A stretch of 5,787 nt of DNA from an uncultured Collinsella sp. Its GTDB lineage: Bacteria; Actinomycetota; Coriobacteriia; Coriobacteriales; Coriobacteriaceae. Below the pieces are notes generated by a model, which was not told the DNA's origin, ran no database searches, and was given only the letters and a program-made list of their open reading frames with translations. The position numbers and the translations under genes are program-made. Shown here piece after piece: positions 1 through 5,787 of the stretch; the stretch's first letter is position 1, and every line of letters begins with the position of its first letter. The stretch is taken from the NCBI GenBank assembly GCA_900754745.1, contig CAAEEB010000033.1, forward strand, positions 1 through 5,787. The letters are read 5' to 3'.

Positions 1-1526
1 CGCTTTTTGTACGGCGCGTCGTCAAAGGTGTACTCGCAGGCCTCGTCCCAAGTCTCCTCGGGCAGGTCGGTCGCCGGCGTCAGGACGCCGCCGTTGGCAG
101 CCGTCGCCGCAATGGAGCGGGCGTCCATCAGGGCTACGGCGCTCAGCTGGCCATTACCCGGCTTGGAACCCTCGCGGTTGGGGAAATTGCGCGTGGTGTG
201 GCGAATCGAAAGGCCGTTGTTGGCAGGCGTGTCGCCAGCGCCGAAGCACGGGCCGCAGAACGCCGTGCGCACGATCGCACCGGCCTCCATAAGGTCGTAG
301 ATGTAGCCACGGCGCGTAAGTTCGAGCGCCACGGGCTGGCTTGTGGGATAGACCGACAGCGAAAACTCGCCGCAGCCGGTGTTGGCGCCCTTGAGCACGC
401 GGGCAGCCTGGACCACGGAGTCGTAGTTGCCGCCCGAGCAGCCGGCGATAACGCCCTGTTGCACGTGCAGCTTGCCGTCGACGATCTTGTCGAGCAGGCT
501 AAAGTGCGTCTTGCCCTCGCCGATCTTGGCGGCCTCGAGCTCCACCTCGTGAAGGATGTCCTCGAGGTTCTCGTTGAGCTCGTCGATCTCAAAGCCGTTG
601 GAAGGATGGAACGGCAGCGCGATCATGGGCTTGATGCTCGACAGATCGACCTCGACGCAGCCGTCGTAGTAGGCGACATCGGCGGGCTTGAGCTCGCGGT
701 AGTCGTCGCCGCGGCCGTGCATGGTCAAAAATGCGTGTGTGTCCTCGTCGGTGGCCCAAATGCTCGACAGGCAGGTGGTCTCGGTGGTCATGACATCGAC
801 GCCGTTGCGGTAGTCGGTCGTCATGCTCGCGATGCCCGGGCCCACGAACTCCATGACCTTGTTCTTGACGTAGCCCTTGGCAAAGACAGCGCGAATGATG
901 GCGAGCGCCACGTCGTGCGGGCCGACGCCAGGACGCGGGGCGCCCGTGAGGTAGATGGCGACGACGCCGGGATAGGCGACGTCGTAGGTGTCACGCAGCA
1001 GCTGCTTTGCCAGCTCGCCGCCGCCCTCGCCCACGGCCATGGTGCCCAGGGCGCCATAGCGGGTGTGCGAGTCGGAGCCCAGGATCATCTTGCCGCAACC
1101 GGCGAAGTTCTCACGCATAAAGGAGTGGATGACGGCGATGTGCGGCGGGACGAAGATGCCGCCGTACTTCTTGGCAGCCGAGAGACCAAAAACGTGGTCG
1201 TCCTCGTTGATGGTGCCGCCCACGGCGCACAGCGAGTTGTGGCAGTTAGTGAGCACGTAGGGCAGCGGGAACTGCTCCATGCCCGAAGCGCGCGCCGTCT
1301 GGATGATGCCGACAAAGGTGATATCGTGGCTCGCCATGGCATCGAAACGAATCTTGAGCGCCTCGGGGTCGCCGGACGTGTTGTGTGCCTGGAGGATCGA
1401 ATACGCGATGGTGCCGCGCTTGGCATCCTCGGGCGTCTGCGTAATACCGCGCTCGGCGGCCTCAGCCGCAGGCACAACCTCGCTGCCGCCGCGCAGGTAG
1501 ATGCCGTCCTCGTACAGCTTAACCAT
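1..1526 (-). CDS. Aconitase-family hydratase (YbhJ-like), 3' end off the left edge
   Basis: The frame is open from the ATG at 1526 to position 1, giving 508 residues without a stop. It matches the catalytic core of the aconitase superfamily. A DSHT motif at residues 152-155 is followed by a glycine-rich GALGT stretch. The three cysteines expected to hold a [4Fe-4S] cluster are Cys363 in GCSGG and Cys424 and Cys427 in FCGPCFG. An RNFPNREG segment at 446-453 corresponds to the family's NRNF-x-GR substrate loop. Overall it resembles E. coli YbhJ, a putative hydratase of about 750 residues whose substrate is unassigned as far as I know. About a third is therefore missing, including the swivelling C-terminal domain that carries the catalytic serine in aconitase. 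Cytosolic stereospecific hydration/dehydration of a carboxylic acid is the family role; the substrate cannot be read here. The start is supported by GGGAG 5 nt upstream. True aconitase (AcnA type) or isopropylmalate isomerase is less likely from the motif context. Confidence 0.88.
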   Translation of the reverse strand, partial: MVKLYEDGIYLRGGSEVVPAAEAAERGITQTPEDAKRGTIAYSILQAHNTSGDPEALKIRFDAMASHDITFVGIIQTARASGMEQFPLPYVLTNCHNSLCAVGGTINEDDHVFGLSAAKKYGGIFVPPHIAVIHSFMRENFAGCGKMILGSDSHTRYGALGTMAVGEGGGELAKQLLRDTYDVAYPGVVAIYLTGAPRPGVGPHDVALAIIRAVFAKGYVKNKVMEFVGPGIASMTTDYRNGVDVMTTETTCLSSIWATDEDTHAFLTMHGRGDDYRELKPADVAYYDGCVEVDLSSIKPMIALPFHPSNGFEIDELNENLEDILHEVELEAAKIGEGKTHFSLLDKIVDGKLHVQQGVIAGCSGGNYDSVVQAARVLKGANTGCGEFSLSVYPTSQPVALELTRRGYIYDLMEAGAIVRTAFCGPCFGAGDTPANNGLSIRHTTRNFPNREGSKPGNGQLSAVALMDARSIAATAANGGVLTPATDLPEETWDEACEYTFDDAPYKK

Positions 1527-1531
1527 ACTGT

Positions 1532-1558
1532 CTCCCACTCTGCCCAAAAGATTTGGGC
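1532..1558 (-). promoter_or_regulatory. Hydratase ribosome binding site with an adjacent hairpin
   Basis: GGGAG (1532-1536) lies 5 nt before the ATG and fixes the hydratase start. Five nt further upstream, 1542-1558 is a perfect inverted repeat with 7-bp arms (GCCCAAA / TTTGGGC) and a 3-nt loop. In the mRNA it would form a short hairpin that ends almost at the Shine-Dalgarno sequence. It could affect translation or stability, or act as a DNA operator. The ribosome binding site is fairly secure; the function of the hairpin is inference. Confidence 0.55.
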
Positions 1559-1613
1559 GCCTAGCATACATTCGTTCAATATCGTGCCATAGAACGATTG
1601 CGAGTGGGTTACG

Positions 1614-1642
1614 AATCTACACGTTCACTTTATCTCAGTAAA
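1614..1642 (-). promoter_or_regulatory. Possible sigma-70-type promoter for the hydratase
   Basis: On the minus strand TTTACT (1642-1637) and TAGATT (1619-1614) are separated by exactly 17 nt. Each matches 4 of 6 consensus bases. Transcription would start near 1607 and give a leader of about 80 nt that includes the hairpin at 1542-1558. A second candidate, a -10-like TATGCT at 1568-1563, has no acceptable -35 box. The match is weak, and the main support is that the site lies in the AT-richest part of the gap. Confidence 0.3.
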
Positions 1643-1644
1643 GT
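1627..1644. promoter_or_regulatory. Inverted repeat overlapping the possible -35 box (operator candidate)
   Basis: ACTTTA and TAAAGT form perfect 6-bp arms around the 6-nt centre TCTCAG. The right arm covers most of the candidate -35 box of the hydratase promoter, the position expected for a repressor operator. The size and spacing fit a dimeric regulator, but the repeat does not match the HspR site (CTTGAGT-N7-ACTCAAG) or the HrcA CIRCE element. No regulator can be named. Confidence 0.3.
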
Positions 1645-1681
1645 AAAGGACAAGCCCGGCATGGGCCGACAGATTTGGTGC

Positions 1682-1728
1682 AAGAGTGTCCCTTTCAACT
1701 AGTCATTTAAGAACGTCCCCAATGACTA
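1682..1728. repeat. REP-like palindromic element
   Basis: TAGTCATT (1700-1707) and AATGACTA (1721-1728) are perfect 8-bp inverted arms around a 13-nt loop. The loop contains AAGAACGTCCC (1709-1719), and an imperfect copy, AAGAGTGTCCC (1682-1692), lies just outside the left arm (9 of 11 bases identical). On the minus strand GTAG sits at the start of the hairpin. A short palindrome with a GTAG-like foot and an associated motif copy is the layout of REP sequences mobilised by REP-associated tyrosine (Y1) transposases. No transposase is in the window, so this would be a non-autonomous copy. A simple hairpin without that origin is possible. Confidence 0.45.
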
Positions 1729-1763
1729 CCCATAACAACGCCGATGTTTAGGCGCGGACAGCG

Positions 1764-1864
1764 AAAGCCCGCCAGAGCGAGCAAGGTGCCTTGAAACAAG
1801 GCGGCATTGATCTTTTGATCATGCCGTCGAAGTTGAAAGGCAGATTGCCGCTCTGGCGGGCTTG
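1764..1864. repeat. 101-nt long-hairpin element with 15-bp terminal inverted repeats
   Basis: The outer arms AAGCCCGCCAGAGCG (1765-1779) and its exact complement (1849-1863) form a perfect 15-bp stem. Pairing continues inward through GCAA/TTGC (1781-1784 with 1845-1848), GCCTT/AAGGC (1788-1792 with 1837-1841), CGGCAT/ATGCCG (1802-1807 with 1821-1826) and GATC/GATC (1809-1812 with 1817-1820), ending in a 4-nt loop TTTT. That is 34 paired positions with small bulges and internal loops. CAGCG occurs at 1759-1763 and again at 1865-1869, one base outside the arms on each side, and could be a 5-bp target duplication. The element could be a MITE-like insertion, a structured RNA, or a retained decay-blocking hairpin of the chaperone operon. 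No long T-run follows on either strand, so an ordinary intrinsic terminator is unlikely. Confidence 0.55.
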
Positions 1865-1876
1865 CAGCGTCAACTG

Positions 1877-1904
1877 GTTACGCGGGTTGGTAAACCCGCG
1901 TAAC
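1877..1904 (-). terminator. Terminator-like hairpin at the end of the chaperone operon
   Basis: GTTACGCGGGTT and AACCCGCGTAAC form a perfect 12-bp stem with a 4-nt loop. The outermost base of the stem is the last base of the hspR TAG codon. No T-run follows on the minus strand, so this is an actinobacterial-style terminator without a U-tail, or an mRNA 3'-end protector. Its position directly after the last operon gene supports the role. Confidence 0.6.
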
Positions 1905-2320
1905 TACAAATCCCCGCCGGCACCCAAAAGCTTGCGCATGACCTGCTCGGGGTTGACTGAACCATCGCGCGGGGCCAGGGCGGTGATCTTCTTCTGCATC
2001 TTGTACTCATGCAGCTCGTCCTCGAGCTGGCGCACGCGAGCACGGAGCTTTTCGTTCTCGCGCTCACGCTCCTCGGCACGCTCCTTCATATCGAGGATGC
2101 GCACCACGCCGGCAAGGTTGATGCCCTCGTCGGTGAGCTGGTTGATGAGCTCCAGGCGCTCGATATCGGCACGCGAATACAGACGCGTGTTACCGCCTGA
2201 GCGCTGGGGGTTCACCAGGCCCTTGGACTCGTAGACGCGCAGAGTCTGCGGATGCATGCCGGTCAGCTCGGCCGCCACGCTGATCATGTACAGCGGTTTG
2301 TTCCTATTGTCCTCGGCCAT
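1904..2320 (-). CDS. hspR: MerR-family heat shock repressor HspR
   Basis: The 138-residue protein has a MerR-type winged helix-turn-helix at the N-terminus: the helices span about residues 11-31 (YMISVAAELTGMHPQTLRVYE), and the wing about 34-50 contains GGNTRLYS. It continues with DIERLELINQLTDEG and a highly charged coiled coil at about 76-112, ending in a short tail. The length and missing metal-binding cysteines (the protein has none) fit HspR, not metal- or redox-sensing MerR proteins. In Streptomyces and mycobacteria HspR binds CTTGAGT-N7-ACTCAAG sites upstream of dnaK with DnaK as co-repressor, giving feedback control. Here it is the last gene of the same operon, 72 nt after dnaJ. The start at 2320 has AAGGGG 9 nt upstream; a later Met12 would cut into the HTH. 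Its operator would be off the right edge. A minus-strand TATGAT at 2359-2354 hints at an extra hspR promoter. Confidence 0.93.
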   Translation of the reverse strand: MAEDNRNKPLYMISVAAELTGMHPQTLRVYESKGLVNPQRSGGNTRLYSRADIERLELINQLTDEGINLAGVVRILDMKERAEERERENEKLRARVRQLEDELHEYKMQKKITALAPRDGSVNPEQVMRKLLGAGGDL

Positions 2321-2353
2321 GCTACCTGACCCCTTTCCGTCTCGTTATCGTCC

Positions 2354-2376
2354 ATCATAAGCCCGCGGGCGCGGGC
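2354..2376 (-). promoter_or_regulatory. Small GC hairpin and -10-like box in the dnaJ-hspR spacer
   Basis: GCCCGC / GCGGGC (2361-2366 and 2371-2376) can form a 6-bp stem with a 4-nt loop, shortly after the dnaJ stop. It is followed on the minus strand by CTTATGATGG, in which TATGAT (2359-2354) matches the -10 consensus at 5 of 6 bases. No -35 box is recognisable. The site may be a weak attenuator, a local hspR promoter, or neither. Confidence 0.25.
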
Positions 2377-2392
2377 GTGCGCCACGACCGCC

Positions 2393-3358
2393 CTAGAACG
2401 TCGCCTTGTAACGGTTGACCTTCTCGCGATAATCGCGCGTGTCGGCCTCGCGCAGCCTGGTCATGGCATCGCGCTCGTCGTCGGACAGGTTCGAGGGAAC
2501 CTGCACCTTGATCTCGACGAGCAGCGCACCCGTGCGGCCGCGATGCTTAACGTCGGGCGCACCCATCTCCTTAAAGCGGAACTTCTTGCCCGTCTGGGTA
2601 CCCGCGGGCACCTTCAGACGAACCGTCGCGCCGCCGGGCGTGGGCACATCCACCGTGCAGCCGAGCGCCGCCTCGTAGACCGAGATCGGCACCTCCATGG
2701 TCACATCGGCACCCTTGCGCTTAAACAGCGGATGCTCCTCCACATGCGTGGTCACGACCAGGTCGCCGCGCTCGCCTCCGGCAACGCCGTACTCGCCGCG
2801 ACGTTTGTAACGCAGCTTGCCTCCGTCGACCGCGCCCGCAGGCACCGAGACCGTAATGGTCTGCTGCTCGCCCGTCGAGGGAATGCGGTAGGTAACCTTG
2901 TGCGTCACGCCGCGAAACGCGTCCTCGGCCGTTACGTCGACAGTCAGCGACAGGTCGCCGCCCTTGCGAGCACGGCTGCGGCCAGCGCCGGCACCGGCAG
3001 CGCCCGCAGCCCCGGCAAAGCCCGAGCCCCAATCACTGCCCCAGGCGCCGTTGCCGCTAAAGATGCTGTCGAAGATGTCGCCCCAGCCGCTGGCACCCGC
3101 GCCGGCACCGTAGCCGCCGCCATACGCGCCGCCCGCGCCCGGCATACCGCCAAACATGAGCATCTGGTCGTACTCTTTGCGCTTCTTCTCGTCCGAAAGC
3201 GTCTCATAGGCCTCGCTGATCTCCTTAAACTTGGCCTCGTCGCCGCCGGCATCGGGGTGATATTTTTGCGCGAGCTTGCGAAACGCGCTCTTGATCTCTT
3301 TGTCGGAGGCGCTCTTGGATACGCCCAGGATGTCATAGAAGGTTTTGCCTGCAGCCAT
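2393..3358 (-). CDS. dnaJ: Class B J-domain co-chaperone (DnaJ/CbpA type, no zinc finger)
   Basis: The 321-residue protein begins with a J domain (about residues 6-67) whose HPD motif at 34-36 activates the DnaK ATPase. A Gly/Ala-rich linker at about 70-126 contains the DIFDSIF motif (94-100). Two beta-sheet C-terminal substrate-binding domains follow (about 136-210 and 215-290), then a short tail for dimerisation. The four CxxCxGxG zinc-binding repeats of class A DnaJ are absent, and the only cysteine is Cys234. The domain order and length are those of CbpA and other class B J-proteins. It acts in the cytosol, handing unfolded clients to DnaK. The start is well supported by GAGGAG (3364-3369) 5 nt upstream. 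Two hairpins in the 108-nt spacer after grpE suggest its level is set separately from that of DnaK and GrpE. The symbol follows operon position; cbpA would fit the domain structure. Confidence 0.92.
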   Translation of the reverse strand: MAAGKTFYDILGVSKSASDKEIKSAFRKLAQKYHPDAGGDEAKFKEISEAYETLSDEKKRKEYDQMLMFGGMPGAGGAYGGGYGAGAGASGWGDIFDSIFSGNGAWGSDWGSGFAGAAGAAGAGAGRSRARKGGDLSLTVDVTAEDAFRGVTHKVTYRIPSTGEQQTITVSVPAGAVDGGKLRYKRRGEYGVAGGERGDLVVTTHVEEHPLFKRKGADVTMEVPISVYEAALGCTVDVPTPGGATVRLKVPAGTQTGKKFRFKEMGAPDVKHRGRTGALLVEIKVQVPSNLSDDERDAMTRLREADTRDYREKVNRYKATF

Positions 3359-3380
3359 CGTAGCTCCTCTCCTGTTATAT

Positions 3381-3402
3381 CCGCCGTCCCTGCGGACGGC
3401 GG
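3381..3402 (-). other. Perfect 9-bp hairpin upstream of the dnaJ ribosome binding site
   Basis: CCGCCGTCC (3381-3389) and GGACGGCGG (3394-3402) pair perfectly around a 4-nt loop. On the mRNA the hairpin ends 11 nt before the GAGGAG of dnaJ. It lacks a following T-run, so it looks more like a 5' stabiliser or a translation modulator for a processed dnaJ-hspR transcript than a terminator. The structure is certain; its role is inference. Confidence 0.5.
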
Positions 3403-3431
3403 CTCATGCTGTCATATGGCACTTGGCCAGA

Positions 3432-3461
3432 AAGGGCCCCGGGTGTTGCCCCGGGGCCCTT
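3432..3461 (-). terminator. Strong hairpin directly after grpE (internal terminator or attenuator)
   Basis: AAGGGCCCCGGG and CCCGGGGCCCTT form a 12-bp perfect stem with a 6-nt loop, 5 nt after the grpE stop. On the minus strand the stem ends in CTT and is followed by TCT, a short and interrupted U-tract. It would be expected to stop part of the transcripts coming from dnaK-grpE, or to protect a dnaK-grpE mRNA 3' end after cleavage. The continuation of the operon into dnaJ and hspR argues for partial, not full, termination. Confidence 0.6.
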
Positions 3462-3466
3462 CTCAA

Positions 3467-4309
3467 TTACTCCTCGGTGCTCTCGGCCGTATCGGCCGCG
3501 GCATCCTCGGGCGCCGCTTCGGGCTCCGGTGCGGGGCGCTTCTCGCCACCGTAGGTCACCGTCACCATCGCGGAACGCAGGATGCGGTCCGCCATGCGGT
3601 AGCCCTTCTGGTACACGTCGTTGACGGTCTCGTCGTACTGCGATGCGTCCTCGACACGCCCCACGGCCTGGTGCTCGAGCGGATCGAACGCCTCGCCCTT
3701 GGGGTCGATGGGCTCAACGCCCTCGTGCGCAAACACATCGAGCAGCTTGGCATGCACCGCGTCAACGCCATCGACGAATTGCTTAAAATCGTCGGAAAGC
3801 TCCTGGCTGCGGGCATGGTCGATTGCACGCTCGATATCGTCAACCACCGGCAGCAGCGCAGTGACGAGCTTCTCGGTCGCGCGCTCGCGCTCGGCGATGC
3901 GCTCGTTGGCAGTGCGGCGACGGAAGTTCTCCCAGTCGGCCTGCAAACGGGCGGTACGCTCGGTGGCGTCCTTCGCCTTGTCCTCGGCGGCCTTCTGGGC
4001 CTCTGCCGCAGCATCGAGCTCGCTGCGCACGTCGGCAAGCTCCTTTTGGGCCTGCTCGAACTTGAGCTTAAAGTCGTTATCGGCGGCTTCCTCACCGGCG
4101 CGGATAGCAGCTTCCACCATCTCGTCCTCGGTCATCGTCGCCTCCTTGTTGGAATCCTCTACCTGGTTCTCGGCAGCCTCGGCGGCCTCGGTCTCGTTGA
4201 CCTCGGTATCGTCGACGGCCTCTACGGGAATCTTCACGTCCTTCTCCTCAGAGTCAACGGAGGCGGCGCCAGCGGCAGCCGCCTCCGTGCGAGCTTTACG
4301 GGCGGACAT
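3467..4309 (-). CDS. grpE: Nucleotide exchange factor GrpE
   Basis: GrpE opens the DnaK nucleotide-binding domain to release ADP. The protein has a long alpha-helical stalk at about residues 80-165 with LQADWENFRRRT (122-133), as in GrpE dimers. A four-helix and beta-wing region follows, ending in the family signature around GYRMADRILRSAMVTV (236-251). The longest form is 280 residues against 197 in E. coli. The excess is a charged, Glu/Ala-rich N-terminal tail of about 80 residues and an acidic C-terminal tail from about 257. The ATG at 4309 is 2 nt after the dnaK stop, with a modest GAGG 10 nt upstream, which suggests translational coupling. Met59 at 4135 has a perfect AAGGAGG 5 nt upstream and would give 222 residues with the folded part intact. 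Either start, or both, may be used. Confidence 0.93.
   Translation of the reverse strand: MSARKARTEAAAAGAASVDSEEKDVKIPVEAVDDTEVNETEAAEAAENQVEDSNKEATMTEDEMVEAAIRAGEEAADNDFKLKFEQAQKELADVRSELDAAAEAQKAAEDKAKDATERTARLQADWENFRRRTANERIAERERATEKLVTALLPVVDDIERAIDHARSQELSDDFKQFVDGVDAVHAKLLDVFAHEGVEPIDPKGEAFDPLEHQAVGRVEDASQYDETVNDVYQKGYRMADRILRSAMVTVTYGGEKRPAPEPEAAPEDAAADTAESTEE
4141..4147 (-). promoter_or_regulatory. Perfect Shine-Dalgarno inside grpE, before Met59
   Basis: AAGGAGG lies 5 nt upstream of the in-frame ATG at 4135. This is stronger than the signal before the upstream grpE start. The same bases encode Lys-Glu-Ala in the long form, so chance is possible, but the spacing is ideal. It marks either the true start of grpE or a second start for a shorter isoform. 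Confidence 0.5.
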
Positions 4310-4311
4310 GA

Positions 4312-5787
<1,476 letters not shown>

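Larger units (their letters stand above)
1527..1903. other. Non-coding gap between hspR and the hydratase
   Basis: No credible gene lies in these 377 nt. The gap has AT-rich stretches unlike the surrounding coding DNA. It contains five separate foldable or repeated elements, each listed on its own: the hspR terminator-like hairpin, the long 101-nt hairpin element, a REP-like palindrome, an inverted repeat over a possible promoter, and a hairpin next to the hydratase ribosome binding site. Because both flanking genes are on the minus strand, this stretch is both the 3' flank of the chaperone operon and the 5' flank of the hydratase. Confidence 0.8.

Noticed and set aside
198..1592. Plus-strand open frame of 464 codons
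   Set aside because: It lies antisense to the hydratase, whose minus-strand frame has clear aconitase motifs, Fe-S cysteines and a ribosome binding site. GC-rich codon bias keeps the opposite strand free of stops. The translated product has no recognisable domain and runs into the non-coding gap.
1739..1754. CGCC / GGCG inverted repeat
   Set aside because: Only 4-bp arms with an 8-nt loop, expected by chance in GC-rich DNA.
1527..1903. HspR (HAIR) or HrcA (CIRCE) operator upstream of the hydratase
   Set aside because: No CTTGAGT-N7-ACTCAAG or TTAGCACTC-N9-GAGTGCTAA pair, even relaxed, is visible. The inverted repeats present have other sequences.
1791..2234. Plus-strand frame of 147 codons starting inside the long hairpin element
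   Set aside because: Most of it is antisense to hspR and is Ser/Arg-rich without any domain. The start has no ribosome binding site.
3374..3379. TATAAC on the minus strand as a -10 box for dnaJ
   Set aside because: It matches 5 of 6 bases, but the -35 position falls inside the GC hairpin with no match, and transcription would start within the dnaJ ribosome binding site.

Overview
The window is a GC-rich bacterial segment in which every convincing gene lies on the minus strand. It holds most of an HspR-controlled Hsp70 chaperone operon in the order dnaK (5' end outside the window), grpE, dnaJ, hspR. After a 377-nt non-coding gap comes the first two thirds of an aconitase-family hydratase that runs off the left edge. 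The order dnaK-grpE-dnaJ-hspR is the classical actinobacterial one (Streptomyces, Mycobacterium). The GC-rich codon use, the zinc-finger-less DnaJ in the operon and the YbhJ-like hydratase next door suggest a gut Coriobacteriia such as Collinsella. The genus is a judgement from general familiarity, not a database match.

Region by region, in transcription order (right to left): dnaK occupies 5787-4312 and lacks its N-terminal part. grpE follows 2 nt later (4309-3467) and has a second, better-looking start at 4135. A 108-nt spacer (3466-3359) then carries two perfect hairpins. dnaJ (3358-2393) encodes a class B J-protein. A 72-nt spacer with a small GC hairpin and a possible -10 box precedes hspR (2320-1904). 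The hspR stop codon touches a 12-bp terminator-like hairpin. The gap 1903-1527 contains a 101-nt element that folds into a long imperfect hairpin flanked by CAGCG direct repeats, a REP-like palindrome, a possible promoter with an overlapping inverted repeat, and a hairpin just upstream of the hydratase ribosome binding site. The hydratase reads from 1526 to beyond position 1.

The four operon genes form one stress circuit. DnaK folds clients in an ATP cycle, DnaJ stimulates ATP hydrolysis, GrpE exchanges nucleotide, and HspR represses the operon. In the actinobacteria studied, HspR uses DnaK as a co-repressor, so free chaperone shuts the operon down. The HspR operator expected upstream of dnaK is outside the window. 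I find no new multi-gene system here. The unexplained material is the structured non-coding DNA between hspR and the hydratase, the paired hairpins between grpE and dnaJ, and the dual start of grpE. Long plus-strand open frames over these genes are antisense shadows.
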